Assembly: GCA_934141475.1 (NCBI GenBank)
Contig: CAKPCG010000014.1
Location: 1-45,053, forward strand
DNA: 45,053 nt
DNA from: an uncultured Clostridia bacterium
Lineage (GTDB): Bacteria; Bacillota; Clostridia; TANB77; CAG-508
Direction of reading: 5' to 3'
Shown here: positions 25,180 to 34,360 of the stretch, in pieces
Layout of the letters: the number at the start of each line of letters is the position of its first letter
Position numbering within the stretch: the stretch's first letter is position 1
Notes under the pieces: generated by a model
What the model saw: the letters and a program-made list of their open reading frames with translations, nothing else
Told to the model about the DNA's origin: nothing
Databases searched by the model: none
Position numbers and translations under genes: made by a program

Positions 25180-26529
25180 TTAATCTACACGTAATGCTTC
25201 AACAGGATCTTTTTTAGCAGCAAGCTTTGAAGGTATTAAACCTGCAATCATTGTTAATATCATACTTATTATAACTAAAATAATTCCTCCTGTAACTGGT
25301 AAAGATGCAATACCAGAAATTCCAGATATTTTGTAAATTATAGTATTTATTGGTATATTTAAAAGAACAGTAAGACCTATTCCTATTATACCTGATGCAA
25401 ATCCCACAATAAATGTTTCTGCTTTAAATACTCTTGATACATCCTTTTTAGAAGCTCCTATAGCTCTTAAAATTCCTATTTCTTTTGTTCTTTCTATAAC
25501 AGAAATATATGTTATTATTCCAATCATAATAGAAGAAACTATAAGAGATATTGAAACAAATGCAATTAATACATCACTTATTAAATCAACAATTGTACTT
25601 ACTGATTTAATCATTGTTCCAACTATATCATTATATGATATTATATTTTCATCTTTCGATTCCTCTTTCATTTTATTATTGTAATTTTCTATTTCTTTTG
25701 CTATTAATTCTTTTCCATCAAAACTTGTAGGATATATATTTATAGCTGTTGGAGATTCTAAATTAACTACTCCTAATTTTCTTAGATTTCCTTTGTATGT
25801 GTTATTTGCATTTTCTTGATATGCTGTCATTATTTTGGCTAATTCCTCACTACTTAAAGAAGCATAATATTTTTTCTGCTCATCTGTCATTGAATTTAAA
25901 TTAAATGATGAATTATTTTTATCTCCATCTTCTGCAAATTTAGCACCTGTAAATATGTTTATATCGCTATTTTCTTGTTGTTCTTTTACAATTTTGGCTT
26001 CTTTAGTTTTGTTTATTACATATTCTTTAAGTTTTGATAAATAACCTATTTCTCCATAAGAGCTATCACTAATTCCTTCTTTATTTGGTTTTATTATTCC
26101 AACCACTTTTATTGTTTCTGAATTTTTTATTATATTTTTCATATATTCTTCATCTTCTGACTTGTCTATCCATATTCCATTTTCTTTTTGATAGTATTCA
26201 GGATTTAGTACTAGCTTATATTTTAAATTTAGTAAATCTTCATATGTATAGCTAACATTTGATTTTTCTTCAAATTTTTCGCCATCTAACATTTTTTTAT
26301 ATTCTTTTTCTAACTCATCTTGGCTTAAAATTCCTAATGTATATAAAGTATAGTCACTTATTGAACCATCTTCATCTACAATTAATACAACTTCATTATA
26401 ATCAGTTGCCCATTTTCCGGCTAATAATTCATATTGTGATTTCATTAATTCATCATTATCTAAAAGTTCTCTCCAAATATCTGACGAACTAAATGACATT
26501 GAAGCACTTCCATAACCGTGATGTATCAT
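25180..26529 (-). pseudogene. MacB-like ABC transporter, permease (FtsX) part after frameshift
   Basis: This is the 3' part of a single ATPase-permease gene whose 5' part ends at 26489. It encodes a large extracytoplasmic region (about 300 residues, Asn/Lys/Glu-rich) and the last three FtsX membrane helices, with the typical VIERTKEIGILRAIGASKKD and SKLAAKKDPVEALRV. The first residues MIHHGYGSASM read from an internal ATG are not a true start: removing one base near 26518 joins it to the upstream frame as SGYGSASMSF. Joined, the protein would have 861 residues. As written this piece has no ribosome binding site of its own. Confidence 0.85.
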
Positions 26530-27766
26530 TAGAAAATCCTAGCTTATCCATTACTGTACTTGGATTAACTCTTGTTATACCATTTTCCGTGTCTTCTGCA
26601 TATAAGTTTAGATTTAATCCATATTGATACTGAACTGCATTACTATTTTTCTTAATAGTTTCATTTTCTTCTATATATTTTTTGAATTCTTCTAAGTTAT
26701 TTTTTGTAACTTTAGCAGAAACTGTTGATAATACATCTGTCATTATATTTCTAGAATATACTTTTCCATCTTCTTTGTTTATTTCGTCTTTTTCTTCGTT
26801 TGTCCCCATCATTGTTCCTAAAACACTTGTCATATCTACAGATTCTGCTTCAATAGATATTGGATAAGATGATAATGTATCTTCTTCAACTTTATTTATG
26901 TAATTTTGTATACCATTTGATATTGAAAGTATAAGTGCAATTCCAACAATTCCTATACTTCCAGCTATTGATGTTAATATGGTTCTTCCTTTTTTAGTCA
27001 TAAGGTTATTTAAACTTAGTGATAATGCAGTGAAAAAGTTCATTGATGTCTTTTTGTTTTTAACTTTTTCTGTTTCTTTTTCATCTTCACTATATGGATT
27101 TGTATCTTTTATTACATTTCCGTCTACAACTTTTATTATTCTTGATGAGTATTTTTCAGCAAGTTCTGGATTATGTGTTACCATAACGATTAGTTTATCT
27201 TTTGATATTTTCTTTAGTATTTCCATTACTTGCACACTCGTTTTTGTATCTAATGCACCTGTTGGCTCATCTGCTAATATTATATCTGGATCATTTACTA
27301 ATGCTCTTGCAATAGCAACTCTTTGCATTTGTCCACCAGATAATTGATTTGGTCTTTTATGTATTTGATTTTTAAGACCAACATCTTCTAAGGCTTTTAT
27401 TGCTCTTTTTCTTCTTTCTTTTTTACTTACTCCAGATATTGTTAATGCAAGTTCTACATTTGATAAAACACTTTGGTGAGATATTAAATTATAACTTTGA
27501 AAAACAAATCCTACTCTATAATTTCTATATATATCCCAGTCTCTATCTTTAAATTCTTTTGTTGATTTTCCATTTATAATAAGGTCTCCTGTAGAATACC
27601 TATCAAGTCCTCCTATTATATTTAAAAGAGTTGTTTTTCCACAACCGCTTTGCCCTAATATAGACACAAATTCAGATTTTCTAAACTCTATATTTATTCC
27701 TTTTAGTGCTTCTACAACTTCATCTCCTGATTTATATGTTTTAGTTATTTCCTTTAATTTTAGCAT
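26489..27766 (-). pseudogene. MacB-like ABC transporter, ATPase part before frameshift
   Basis: The 5' part of the ATPase-permease gene. It contains a full LolD/MacB-type ABC domain (Walker A GQSGCGKTT, Q-loop FVFQSYNL, signature LSGGQMQRVAIARAL, Walker B IILADEPTGALD, H-loop VMVTHNP; residues 1-225), then the first FtsX helix (ILTSIAGSIGIVGIALILSI) and the start of the outer domain. The frame runs off after GFSNDTSRLWKCFNVI. ATG at 27766 has AGGGAGG six bases upstream and overlaps the end of the pseudouridine synthase gene by 26 bases. The family exports peptides or lipoproteins or acts in antimicrobial-peptide resistance. The ATPase half might still fold. Confidence 0.87.
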
Positions 27767-28457
27767 CTAAATCCTCCCTTTTTAATTTGCCATTTTGTAT
27801 TGCAGTTTTACACATTGTCCATGTAGGATAATCAGTAAATGTCATTTCTTCTTTTTTAGTTGGATGGATTAAACTTACCTCATATGCCCAAAGTCTAATT
27901 TGCTTATTTTTTCCTCTTGTTCCATATTTTTGATCTCCAAATAAGCTATGCCCTGAATTTGCCATTTGAACCCTTATTTGATGATGTCTTCCAGTATGTA
28001 AATCTATTTTTATTAAACTTAAGTTTCTTTTATCATCATAATTTAAAACTTCATAATCAAGTATTGCTTTTTTAGCATTTTTTTTGTCTTTATTTACAAC
28101 TTTGCTTATATTGTTTCTTTCATCTTTAAATAAATAATCTTCTAAGTTTCCCTTTTCTTTATTAAATTTCCCATCTACTATAGCCAGATATTTCTTTTTT
28201 AATGTTTTATTTCTAATTTGTTCACTTAATCTTGAAGCTGATTTAGATGTTCTTGCAAAAACCATTATTCCTCCAACAGGTCTATCTAATCTATGAATTA
28301 ATCCAATATACACATCTCCTGGTTTATTGTATTTTTCTTTTATGTATTTTTTTACCATACTTAGCATATCTTCATCATTTGTTTTGTCTCCTTGTGAGGG
28401 AATATTAGGTTCTTTTTCTACAACTATTATTTGATTGTCTTCATATAAAACTACCAT
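27741..28457 (-). CDS. RluA-family pseudouridine synthase
   Basis: This 238-aa enzyme isomerises uridine to pseudouridine in RNA. The catalytic motif is IGLIHRLDRPVGGIMVFART (Asp in HRLDR), with KKYLAIVDG, DLHTGRHHQIRVQMA and SLIHPTKKE as later family motifs. It lacks an N-terminal S4 domain, which fits the short RluA/TruC-like subgroup; the RNA target (rRNA or tRNA) is not determinable. AAAAGGA precedes the ATG. It lies in an operon after the RlmI-like methyltransferase and its end overlaps the ABC gene by 26 bases, so the two are probably translationally coupled. Confidence 0.9.
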   Translation of the reverse strand: MVVLYEDNQIIVVEKEPNIPSQGDKTNDEDMLSMVKKYIKEKYNKPGDVYIGLIHRLDRPVGGIMVFARTSKSASRLSEQIRNKTLKKKYLAIVDGKFNKEKGNLEDYLFKDERNNISKVVNKDKKNAKKAILDYEVLNYDDKRNLSLIKIDLHTGRHHQIRVQMANSGHSLFGDQKYGTRGKNKQIRLWAYEVSLIHPTKKEEMTFTDYPTWTMCKTAIQNGKLKREDLDAKIKGNN

Positions 28458-28474
28458 CTATTTTTTCCTTTTCT

Positions 28475-29344
28475 CTATTTTTTATTTTCCCATTTACCAT
28501 ATATTCCACATGGTAATATTAATTTTGATTTTTCCATTGGTAAACCTATTTCTCCAGATTCTACTTTTCCATTATATTTTTTATTTATAGTTAAATTTAA
28601 AATATCTGCTAAAACCGTGCTTGATATTCCTGTAGTATATGAATTTATTAGGAAAAATAAAGGATTATCTGATAATACATTTGAGCAAAGTTCTACTAGG
28701 TCATATATATTATTTTCAAATTGCCACACTTCTCCTTTTGCTCCTCTTCCATATGATGGAGGATCCATTATTATAGCATCATATTTATTCCCTCTTCTTA
28801 TTTCTCTACTTACAAATTTATTTACATCATCTACTATGTATCTTACATTTTTTTCTGGTAGTTTTGAACTTGAAACATTTTCTTTTGCCCATGAAACCAT
28901 TCCTTTTGAACTATCTACATGGCAAACAAAAGCACCAGCAGATAAACAGCTAACTGTTGCTCCACCTGTGTATGCAAATAAATTTAATACTCTAATTTGT
29001 CTTTTTGAATTTTTAATTTTATTTATCATCCAATCCCAATTTACCGCTTGTTCTGGAAATAAGCCTGTATGTTTAAATCCCATTGGTTTTATATTAAATG
29101 TTAAATTTTTATATTTTATTTGCCAATTATCAGGTAATTTTTTATTGTATTTCCATGCTCCACCACCTGTTTTACTTCTTGAATATATAGCGTCTGCTTT
29201 TTTCCATTTTTCAGGATAGCTTTTATTTTTCCATATTATTTGTGGATCGGGTCTTGAAAGTGTAATATTTCCCCATTGTTCTAATTTTTGCCCATCTGCC
29301 ATATCTATTATTTTATAATCTTTCCATTCATTTGCTACAATCAT
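28475..29344 (-). CDS. RlmI-type class I rRNA methyltransferase
   Basis: This 289-aa Rossmann methyltransferase belongs to the COG1092 group (RlmI/RlmK-like, 23S rRNA cytosine or guanine methylation). It has the AdoMet motif VLNLFAYTGGATVSCLSAGA, HVDSSKGMVSWAKEN, YIVDDV, and the catalytic-type motif IIMDPPSYGRGAKGEVW. The N-terminal PUA domain found in RlmI is missing and replaced by a 100-residue region (LSRPDPQIIWKNKSYPEKW), so it is the short form. Start is ATG at 29344, with AAAAGGAG seven bases upstream; an in-frame ATG at 29365 has no site. Promoter at 29367-29395; first gene of its operon. Confidence 0.88.
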   Translation of the reverse strand: MIVANEWKDYKIIDMADGQKLEQWGNITLSRPDPQIIWKNKSYPEKWKKADAIYSRSKTGGGAWKYNKKLPDNWQIKYKNLTFNIKPMGFKHTGLFPEQAVNWDWMINKIKNSKRQIRVLNLFAYTGGATVSCLSAGAFVCHVDSSKGMVSWAKENVSSSKLPEKNVRYIVDDVNKFVSREIRRGNKYDAIIMDPPSYGRGAKGEVWQFENNIYDLVELCSNVLSDNPLFFLINSYTTGISSTVLADILNLTINKKYNGKVESGEIGLPMEKSKLILPCGIYGKWENKK

Positions 29345-29366
29345 TTTTTTCTCCTTTTTTTCCATT

Positions 29367-29395
29367 ATTTTACTACATGTTAGTTATTTTTTCAA
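29367..29395 (-). promoter_or_regulatory. Promoter of the RlmI-like operon
   Basis: On the minus strand TTGAAA (29390-29395), 17 bases, TAAAAT (29367-29372), in the short gap after the 65-aa gene. Confidence 0.65.
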
Positions 29396-29406
29396 TAATT
29401 TCAAAT

Positions 29407-29604
29407 TTACATTTTGCTTAACACATAAAAAAATCTATACATTAAACATATATTAGTTACTGTGCAAACTAATATTATAAAAATTGTCATTACTGCAAAT
29501 TTGTGTTTTTCTATTTTTTCAAACATTTTGCTTGTCCACTTTTGCTTTTTTGTTTCTCCTAAATATTTTGAATATCCTACTCTAAAAAAAATATCTTCTT
29601 TCAT
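29407..29604 (-). CDS. Small single-helix membrane protein, unknown
   Basis: A 65-aa protein: MKEDIFFRVGYSKYLGETKK, a basic middle (QKWTSKMFEKIEKHK), one membrane helix (FAVMTIFIILVCTVTNICLMY) and a short end. I do not recognise it. Start is ATG at 29604, with AAGGAGG six bases upstream; the ATG at 29610 touches that site and is too close. The ribosome binding site lies in the loop, and the start codon in the stem, of the hairpin at 29595-29638, and the U-tract after that hairpin forms codons 5-8. Expression should therefore depend on how that hairpin folds. Confidence 0.7.
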   Translation of the reverse strand: MKEDIFFRVGYSKYLGETKKQKWTSKMFEKIEKHKFAVMTIFIILVCTVTNICLMYRFFYVLSKM

Positions 29605-29638
29605 ATACATCCTCCTTATTATATGTATATGAAAGAAG
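29584..29638 (-). terminator. Terminator-like hairpin holding the next gene's ribosome binding site
   Basis: CTTCTTTCATATACAT (29595-29610) is a perfect 16-base inverted copy of 29623-29638, with a 12-base loop. On the minus strand the loop exposes AAGGAGG and the stem is followed by eight U (29584-29591). It has the form of an intrinsic terminator for the WG-repeat gene, yet it overlaps the start of the 65-aa gene. Confidence 0.8.
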
Positions 29639-29670
29639 CTTTGTTTTTAGAACTTCTATTCTTTTGTATT

Positions 29671-31257
29671 TTATTGATTTTGTTTTTCTTGTTTATTTTC
29701 TTGCGACTTAGTTTCCGTTTGTTTATTGTCTGTTGTTTGACTTGTTTGCTTATTTTCTTGCGATTGACTTTGCTTGGCTTCGCTTGTAGTATTTGCTTGT
29801 CTATTTTCTGATGTTGTATTTGTTGTATTAGTAGTATTTTTTGTAGTTTTATTTGTTCCATTTTTTGCATCTACATATTGGTCTAAATATTTTGAAACCT
29901 CGTATTCTTTTCCATTAAATGTCATATAGTAATCATTATTTCCTTCTGATACTTTTATATAAATTTCATCAAATAAGAAATTTAATATTTGGTCATTTCC
30001 TGTTATATCCATAACACCAAATTTTCCATCTTCTCCACTTACTATTATTACATTATAGTCTTTTATTTGAAGTAGAGGATAGATATTGTTTGTATTTGGT
30101 ACATCTGAACATCCTATTTCTGTATATTTAAATCCATTAGATACTTTCTTGCCTTTTTTATTAAAGAAGCCCCATTTTTCGCCTTTTAAAACAGGTATTA
30201 ATTCATCCATTAATATATATCCATTTTTTACTCCATTATCTGAAAATTTGCTTACATCTATTCCTACTTGGTCATATTCCGGATATATTATAATATTTCC
30301 ATCTTCATCTACAACTCCATACATATTGTTTGATTTAACAACATATAGTTTTGAATCTTGTCCCATTGAAGATATATTATCATATGCAAGTTCAATCTTT
30401 CTTTTTCCATCTTCTGTAAATAACCCAACTTTTTTATCACTTGTAACTCTAAATGTTTTTGAATCTGTTAAAAATGTTATGTCTTCATATTGTGGTTCAA
30501 GTACAAATGTTGTATAATCATCTGTTTTTATTATTCCGTATTTTCCACTTTCTGTTTTTACTATAATTAAACCATCAAATATTGCTTTACAGTTCGAATA
30601 TGAATCTGTTATTTCAAGTTCTCCATAATTTCCTATTTTTTTGTCTAATAATGCAGCCTTATGTTTGTTTACTAAGTAATCTAATGTGTATATTGTAATT
30701 ACTTTTTTTCTTTCATCATAATTAAAATATACATTATATCCTTTTTCTATACCGTCAACAGATGCATATAAATTTCCGTTGTTTTCAAAAACATCTTTGT
30801 CTGTTGAGCATTCTTCCATTTCATCGCTTTTTTCTTGTAAATTTAATTTATAGATTTTTTTAGATTTTTTGGTAAACATTGCAACTTCATATCCATCTCT
30901 ATATACATAACATTGGTCATCTTCTCCTCTTTTTGTATTGTAGTCTCCTTTATATGTTTGGTATCCAAATTCAGAGTTTGCTTTATTTAAACATGTTGCA
31001 AAATCTCTAATTGGAATGTATATTTGAGTTTTTCCATTTTCATCTGTAGAAAAATCTAGAATTTGATCAAAGTTTGCCATTACTTTTCCATCTATATATG
31101 TTGTAATTTTTGTTGGATTTGCCATTCTATACATTATTAGTGCCACAATTACTCCACATAGTAATACAAGTAATATTATAGATGTTAATATTATTCTTTT
31201 GGTTTTTTGGGTTTTTAGTTTTTGAGCTTCTATTTCTTCCTCATCTATTAACCTCAT
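29671..31257 (-). CDS. Membrane-anchored stalk and WG-repeat protein
   Basis: This 528-aa protein has a 24-residue charged head, one membrane helix (IILTSIILLVLLCGVIVALI), a copper-amine-oxidase-N-like stalk domain (IYIPIRDFATCLNKAN and GYNVYFNYDERKKVITIY, about 55-190), several WG-type repeats (KYGIIKTDDY, KVGLFTEDGK, MYGVVDEDGN, KWGFFNKKGK; about 215-450) and a low-complexity Thr/Asn/Gln/Lys tail of about 65 residues. The C-terminal part should lie outside the membrane, with the tail perhaps embedded in the wall. Function unknown. AGGAGGG overlaps the tgt stop codon, so it is coupled to tgt. A second WG-repeat protein lies at 38571-40283. Confidence 0.8.
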   Translation of the reverse strand: MRLIDEEEIEAQKLKTQKTKRIILTSIILLVLLCGVIVALIMYRMANPTKITTYIDGKVMANFDQILDFSTDENGKTQIYIPIRDFATCLNKANSEFGYQTYKGDYNTKRGEDDQCYVYRDGYEVAMFTKKSKKIYKLNLQEKSDEMEECSTDKDVFENNGNLYASVDGIEKGYNVYFNYDERKKVITIYTLDYLVNKHKAALLDKKIGNYGELEITDSYSNCKAIFDGLIIVKTESGKYGIIKTDDYTTFVLEPQYEDITFLTDSKTFRVTSDKKVGLFTEDGKRKIELAYDNISSMGQDSKLYVVKSNNMYGVVDEDGNIIIYPEYDQVGIDVSKFSDNGVKNGYILMDELIPVLKGEKWGFFNKKGKKVSNGFKYTEIGCSDVPNTNNIYPLLQIKDYNVIIVSGEDGKFGVMDITGNDQILNFLFDEIYIKVSEGNNDYYMTFNGKEYEVSKYLDQYVDAKNGTNKTTKNTTNTTNTTSENRQANTTSEAKQSQSQENKQTSQTTDNKQTETKSQENKQEKQNQ

Positions 31258-31267
31258 TTAATCCCTC

Positions 31268-32395
31268 CTAAATTATTTCGTTATATCCATATTTTTTGTA
31301 GAATTCATCTCTAAATGCCAATAAATTATCATGCTCTATTTCTATTCTAACTCTTTCCATTAATTTAGTCAAGAACCTTAGGTTATGAAGTGATAATAGT
31401 CTCATTCCCAATATCTCATTTGTTTTTATTAAATGTCTTAAATATGCTCTTGTGTAATTTCTACATGTGTAACAATCACATTCGTCATCTAGCTTATTCC
31501 AGTCTCTTGCAAAGTTTTGATTTCTTATTACAAGTTTTCCTTTAGATGTTAAAGCTGTTCCATGTCTTGCAAGACGTGTTGGAAGTACACAGTCACACAT
31601 ATCTATACCACTTAGTGCTGCTTCTATTAAATAATCTGGTGTACCTACTCCCATTAAATATCTTGGCTTATCTTTTGGCATTAAAGGAGTTGTATATCTT
31701 AAAATATCTAAAAATTCTTTTTTAGGTTCTCCTACACTTATTCCACCAATTGCATAACCTGGAAAATCTAATTTTATTAAATCTTCTGCTGATTTTTTTC
31801 TTAAATCTTTGTAAAATCCACCTTGTATAATACCAAATAAACCTTGATTTTCAGTTGTATGTGCATCTTTACATCTTTTTGCCCATCTAGTTGTTCTTTC
31901 CATTGAATTTTTAGTATACTCATAATCTGATGGATATGGGCAACATTCGTCAAATGCCATTATTATATCTGCACCAAGTGCTTCTTCTATTTCCATAACT
32001 TTTTCTGGTGTAAACATATGCTTACTTCCATCTAAATGAGAGTTAAATTTTACACCTTCTTCTGTTATTTTTCTTAATCCACTTAAACTAAATACTTGGA
32101 ATCCGCCACTATCTGTTAATATAGGTCTGTCCCAATTCATGAATTTGTGAAGTCCCCCTGCTTCTTTTACCAAATCATGTCCTGGTCTTAAGTATAAATG
32201 GTATGTATTTGATAATATTATTTGTGCTTTTACATCATTTTTTAATTCTTCTGGAGACATTGCTTTTACTGTTGCAAGTGTTCCAACAGGCATAAAAATT
32301 GGTGTTTGAATGTCTCCATGTGGAGTATGAACTACACCTCTTCTTGCACCTGAGTTTTTATCTACATGTAATAGTTCATATGTTATTGCTAGCAT
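31268..32395 (-). CDS. tgt: tRNA-guanine transglycosylase (queuine tRNA-ribosyltransferase)
   Basis: This 375-aa enzyme exchanges guanine-34 of GUN-anticodon tRNAs for the queuosine precursor preQ1. Diagnostic motifs are TDSGGFQVFSL, MAFDECCPYP, GGISVGEP, the catalytic DCVLPTRLARHG and the zinc site CDCYTCRNYTRAYLRHL with a later His (LLSLHN). Length is standard. ATG with GGGAG upstream; ends in TAG. It follows ruvA by 69 bases that hold a hairpin. queA, which often sits beside tgt, and ruvB are not in the window. Confidence 0.97.
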   Translation of the reverse strand: MLAITYELLHVDKNSGARRGVVHTPHGDIQTPIFMPVGTLATVKAMSPEELKNDVKAQIILSNTYHLYLRPGHDLVKEAGGLHKFMNWDRPILTDSGGFQVFSLSGLRKITEEGVKFNSHLDGSKHMFTPEKVMEIEEALGADIIMAFDECCPYPSDYEYTKNSMERTTRWAKRCKDAHTTENQGLFGIIQGGFYKDLRKKSAEDLIKLDFPGYAIGGISVGEPKKEFLDILRYTTPLMPKDKPRYLMGVGTPDYLIEAALSGIDMCDCVLPTRLARHGTALTSKGKLVIRNQNFARDWNKLDDECDCYTCRNYTRAYLRHLIKTNEILGMRLLSLHNLRFLTKLMERVRIEIEHDNLLAFRDEFYKKYGYNEII

Positions 32396-32415
32396 AAATT
32401 TCTCCCTTCTTTTTT

Positions 32416-32454
32416 ATTAGGGGCAGCCCTTTAAAATAAAAACTGTCCCCAATT
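32416..32454. repeat. REP-like hairpin between ruvA and tgt
   Basis: GGGGCAG (32420-32426) pairs with CTGTCCCC (32443-32450), with one bulged base, around a 16-base A/T loop. On the minus strand it begins AATTGGGGACAGTTTTTA, matching 15 of 18 bases to AATTAAGGACGGTTTTTT of the hairpin at 15385-15424. It may be a partial terminator in the tgt leader. Confidence 0.65.
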
Positions 32455-32464
32455 TAAGATAAAA

Positions 32465-33091
32465 TTATTTTTTTGCAAGCTCTCTTAGTCCTGCTTTTAT
32501 AATATCTTCTAAGTTCATATCTTTTACATTTATTTTTTGTAATGCTTTTTCTATTTCTTTGCTTGTATATCCTAGTACCTGTAGTGCCGAAATAGCTTCT
32601 TCTTCTTTGCTTTCTTTTTCTATTGCTTTTTTAATTTCTATTTTTTGGTCTTCTGAATTTGCAATAGATAATTCATCGATTTGTTGTTCTTTCTTTAACT
32701 TATCTTTTAGTTCTAATACTATTCTTTGTGCTGTTTTAGGACCTATTCCCGGTAATTTTTTTAAAGTATTTATATCATTTGATATTATTGCTATTGCAAA
32801 ATTTGATGGTTCTATTTGACCTAACATATTTATCGCTGTTTTTGCTCCTATTCCACTTACAGAAATTAGTAATTCAAATAATCTTAATTCTTCTTTTGTG
32901 TTAAAACCAAATATACTTATATCATCTTCCATAACTCTATAGTATGTATGTACTTTTACTATGTCTCCTATTTTTCCAACGTTTTCCATTGCTAAAACTG
33001 ACATAAATATTTTATATCCTAGTCCTCCAACATCTATTACTATGTATTCTCTTGTTTTAGCTGCAAGTTCTCCTTTTATATATGCAAACAT
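32465..33091 (-). CDS. ruvA: Holliday junction DNA helicase subunit RuvA
   Basis: This 208-aa protein binds four-way DNA junctions and recruits the RuvB motor for branch migration. The OB-fold domain (MFAYIKGELAAKTREYIVID), the helix-hairpin-helix domain (ELLISVSGIGAKTAINML and LKKLPGIGPKTAQRIVLELK), an acidic linker and the C-terminal RuvB-binding domain (AISALQVLGYTSKEIEKAL) are all visible. ATG with GGAGG four bases upstream. ruvB, the usual next gene, is replaced by tgt, so it must lie elsewhere. It is 13 bases after dapL in the same operon. Confidence 0.96.
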   Translation of the reverse strand: MFAYIKGELAAKTREYIVIDVGGLGYKIFMSVLAMENVGKIGDIVKVHTYYRVMEDDISIFGFNTKEELRLFELLISVSGIGAKTAINMLGQIEPSNFAIAIISNDINTLKKLPGIGPKTAQRIVLELKDKLKKEQQIDELSIANSEDQKIEIKKAIEKESKEEEAISALQVLGYTSKEIEKALQKINVKDMNLEDIIKAGLRELAKK

Positions 33092-33104
33092 TTTTCCTCC
33101 GCTT

Positions 33105-34334
33105 TTACCATTTTATTTCTTTTATTCTTTTTATAGCCTCTATAGAATTTTCTTTTGTTCCAAATGCTGTTAATCTAAAATATCCTTCTCCTGATGGTCC
33201 AAATCCACTTCCTGGTGTACCTACAACATTTGCTTTTTCTAATAATTCATCAAAAAATTTCCAAGATTTCATATCATTTGGTGTTTTTAGCCATATATAT
33301 GGAGAATTTACACCACCATATACGGTAAATCCTGCCTCTTGTAACCCATCTTTTATTATTTTTGCATTTTCTTTGTAATATTTTATATTTTCTAGTATTT
33401 GTTTTCTACCCTTTTCTGAATATGTTGCTTCTGCTGCTCTTTGAACAACATATGATACACCATTAAATTTTGTTGTTGTTCTTCTATTCCATAATTTATT
33501 TATTGATACTTTTTCTCCAGATTTTGTATATCCATAAAGTTCTTTTGGAACTACAGTATAAGCACATCTAACACCTGTAAATCCTGCTGTTTTTGAATAG
33601 CTTCTAAATTCTATTGCAACTTCTTTTGCGCCTTCTAACTCATATATACTATGTGGTATATCATCTTCGCTTATAAATACCTCGTATGCTGCATCAAATA
33701 ATATTATTGCTTTATTTTCTTTTGCGTAATCTACAAATTTTTGTAATTCTTCTTTTTTTAGTACTGTTCCTGTAGGATTGTTTGGAAAACATAAATAAAT
33801 TATATCTACTGGCTCTTTTGGTAATTCTGGAACAAAGTTGTTTTCTTTAGTTACAGGCATATATACTATATTTTCATATTTTGCACTTTCACTATTATAT
33901 ATTCCACTTCTTCCAGACATTACATTTGTATCTATGTACACAGGGTATACTGGATCTGTAATTGCAACTTTGTTTTTTCCACAAAATATATCTACTATAT
34001 TTCCGCAATCACACTTTGCTCCATCTGATACAAATATTTCATCTTTTTCTATTCCTAAGCCTTTAAAATCATTTTCTACAATTGCACTTCTTAAAAATTC
34101 ATAGCCTTGTTCTGGTCCATAACCTCTAAAAGTTTTTTCATTTGCAAGTTCATCTGTTGCTTTGTGCATAGCCTCTATTACTGCAGGAACTATAGGTTTT
34201 GTTACATCTCCAATTCCTAGTTTTATAACTTTTTTGTCTGGGTTATTTTTTTGAAATTCACTTACCTTTTTTGCAACTGTTGAAAATAAATAACTGTCTT
34301 GTAAGTTTAAAAAATTTTCATTTATGTTTATCAT
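33105..34334 (-). CDS. dapL: LL-diaminopimelate aminotransferase
   Basis: This 409-aa PLP enzyme of aminotransferase class I/II converts tetrahydrodipicolinate directly to LL-diaminopimelate, bypassing succinylase or acetylase steps. DapL features are the N-terminal ININENFLNLQDSYLF, IKLGIGDVTKPI, FRGYGPEQGYEFLR, SDGAKCDCGN, FPNNPTGTV and the PLP-lysine region EFRSYSKTAGFTGVR. Start is ATG at 34334, with AAAGGA nine bases upstream; the in-frame GTG at 34343 overlaps that site. dapF, the next enzyme in the pathway, lies two genes upstream, so the operon supplies meso-DAP for peptidoglycan and lysine. Confidence 0.96.
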   Translation of the reverse strand: MININENFLNLQDSYLFSTVAKKVSEFQKNNPDKKVIKLGIGDVTKPIVPAVIEAMHKATDELANEKTFRGYGPEQGYEFLRSAIVENDFKGLGIEKDEIFVSDGAKCDCGNIVDIFCGKNKVAITDPVYPVYIDTNVMSGRSGIYNSESAKYENIVYMPVTKENNFVPELPKEPVDIIYLCFPNNPTGTVLKKEELQKFVDYAKENKAIILFDAAYEVFISEDDIPHSIYELEGAKEVAIEFRSYSKTAGFTGVRCAYTVVPKELYGYTKSGEKVSINKLWNRRTTTKFNGVSYVVQRAAEATYSEKGRKQILENIKYYKENAKIIKDGLQEAGFTVYGGVNSPYIWLKTPNDMKSWKFFDELLEKANVVGTPGSGFGPSGEGYFRLTAFGTKENSIEAIKRIKEIKW

Positions 34335-34360
34335 TAAAACCACTCCTTTAGATTAAAATA

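Noticed and set aside
26489..26529. Programmed ribosomal frameshift joining the two ABC parts
   Set aside because: There is no slippery heptamer or strong downstream structure at the junction, and three other unrelated genes carry the same kind of lesion, so an error or mutation is more likely.
29619..29870. An 83-codon Lys/Gln-rich frame inside the end of the WG-repeat gene
   Set aside because: It is an out-of-frame reading of the low-complexity Thr/Asn/Gln/Lys tail, with no ribosome binding site.
32396..32464. A T-box or preQ1 riboswitch before tgt
   Set aside because: The 69-base gap holds only the REP-like hairpin and the ribosome binding site; the conserved preQ1 or T-box elements are not there.
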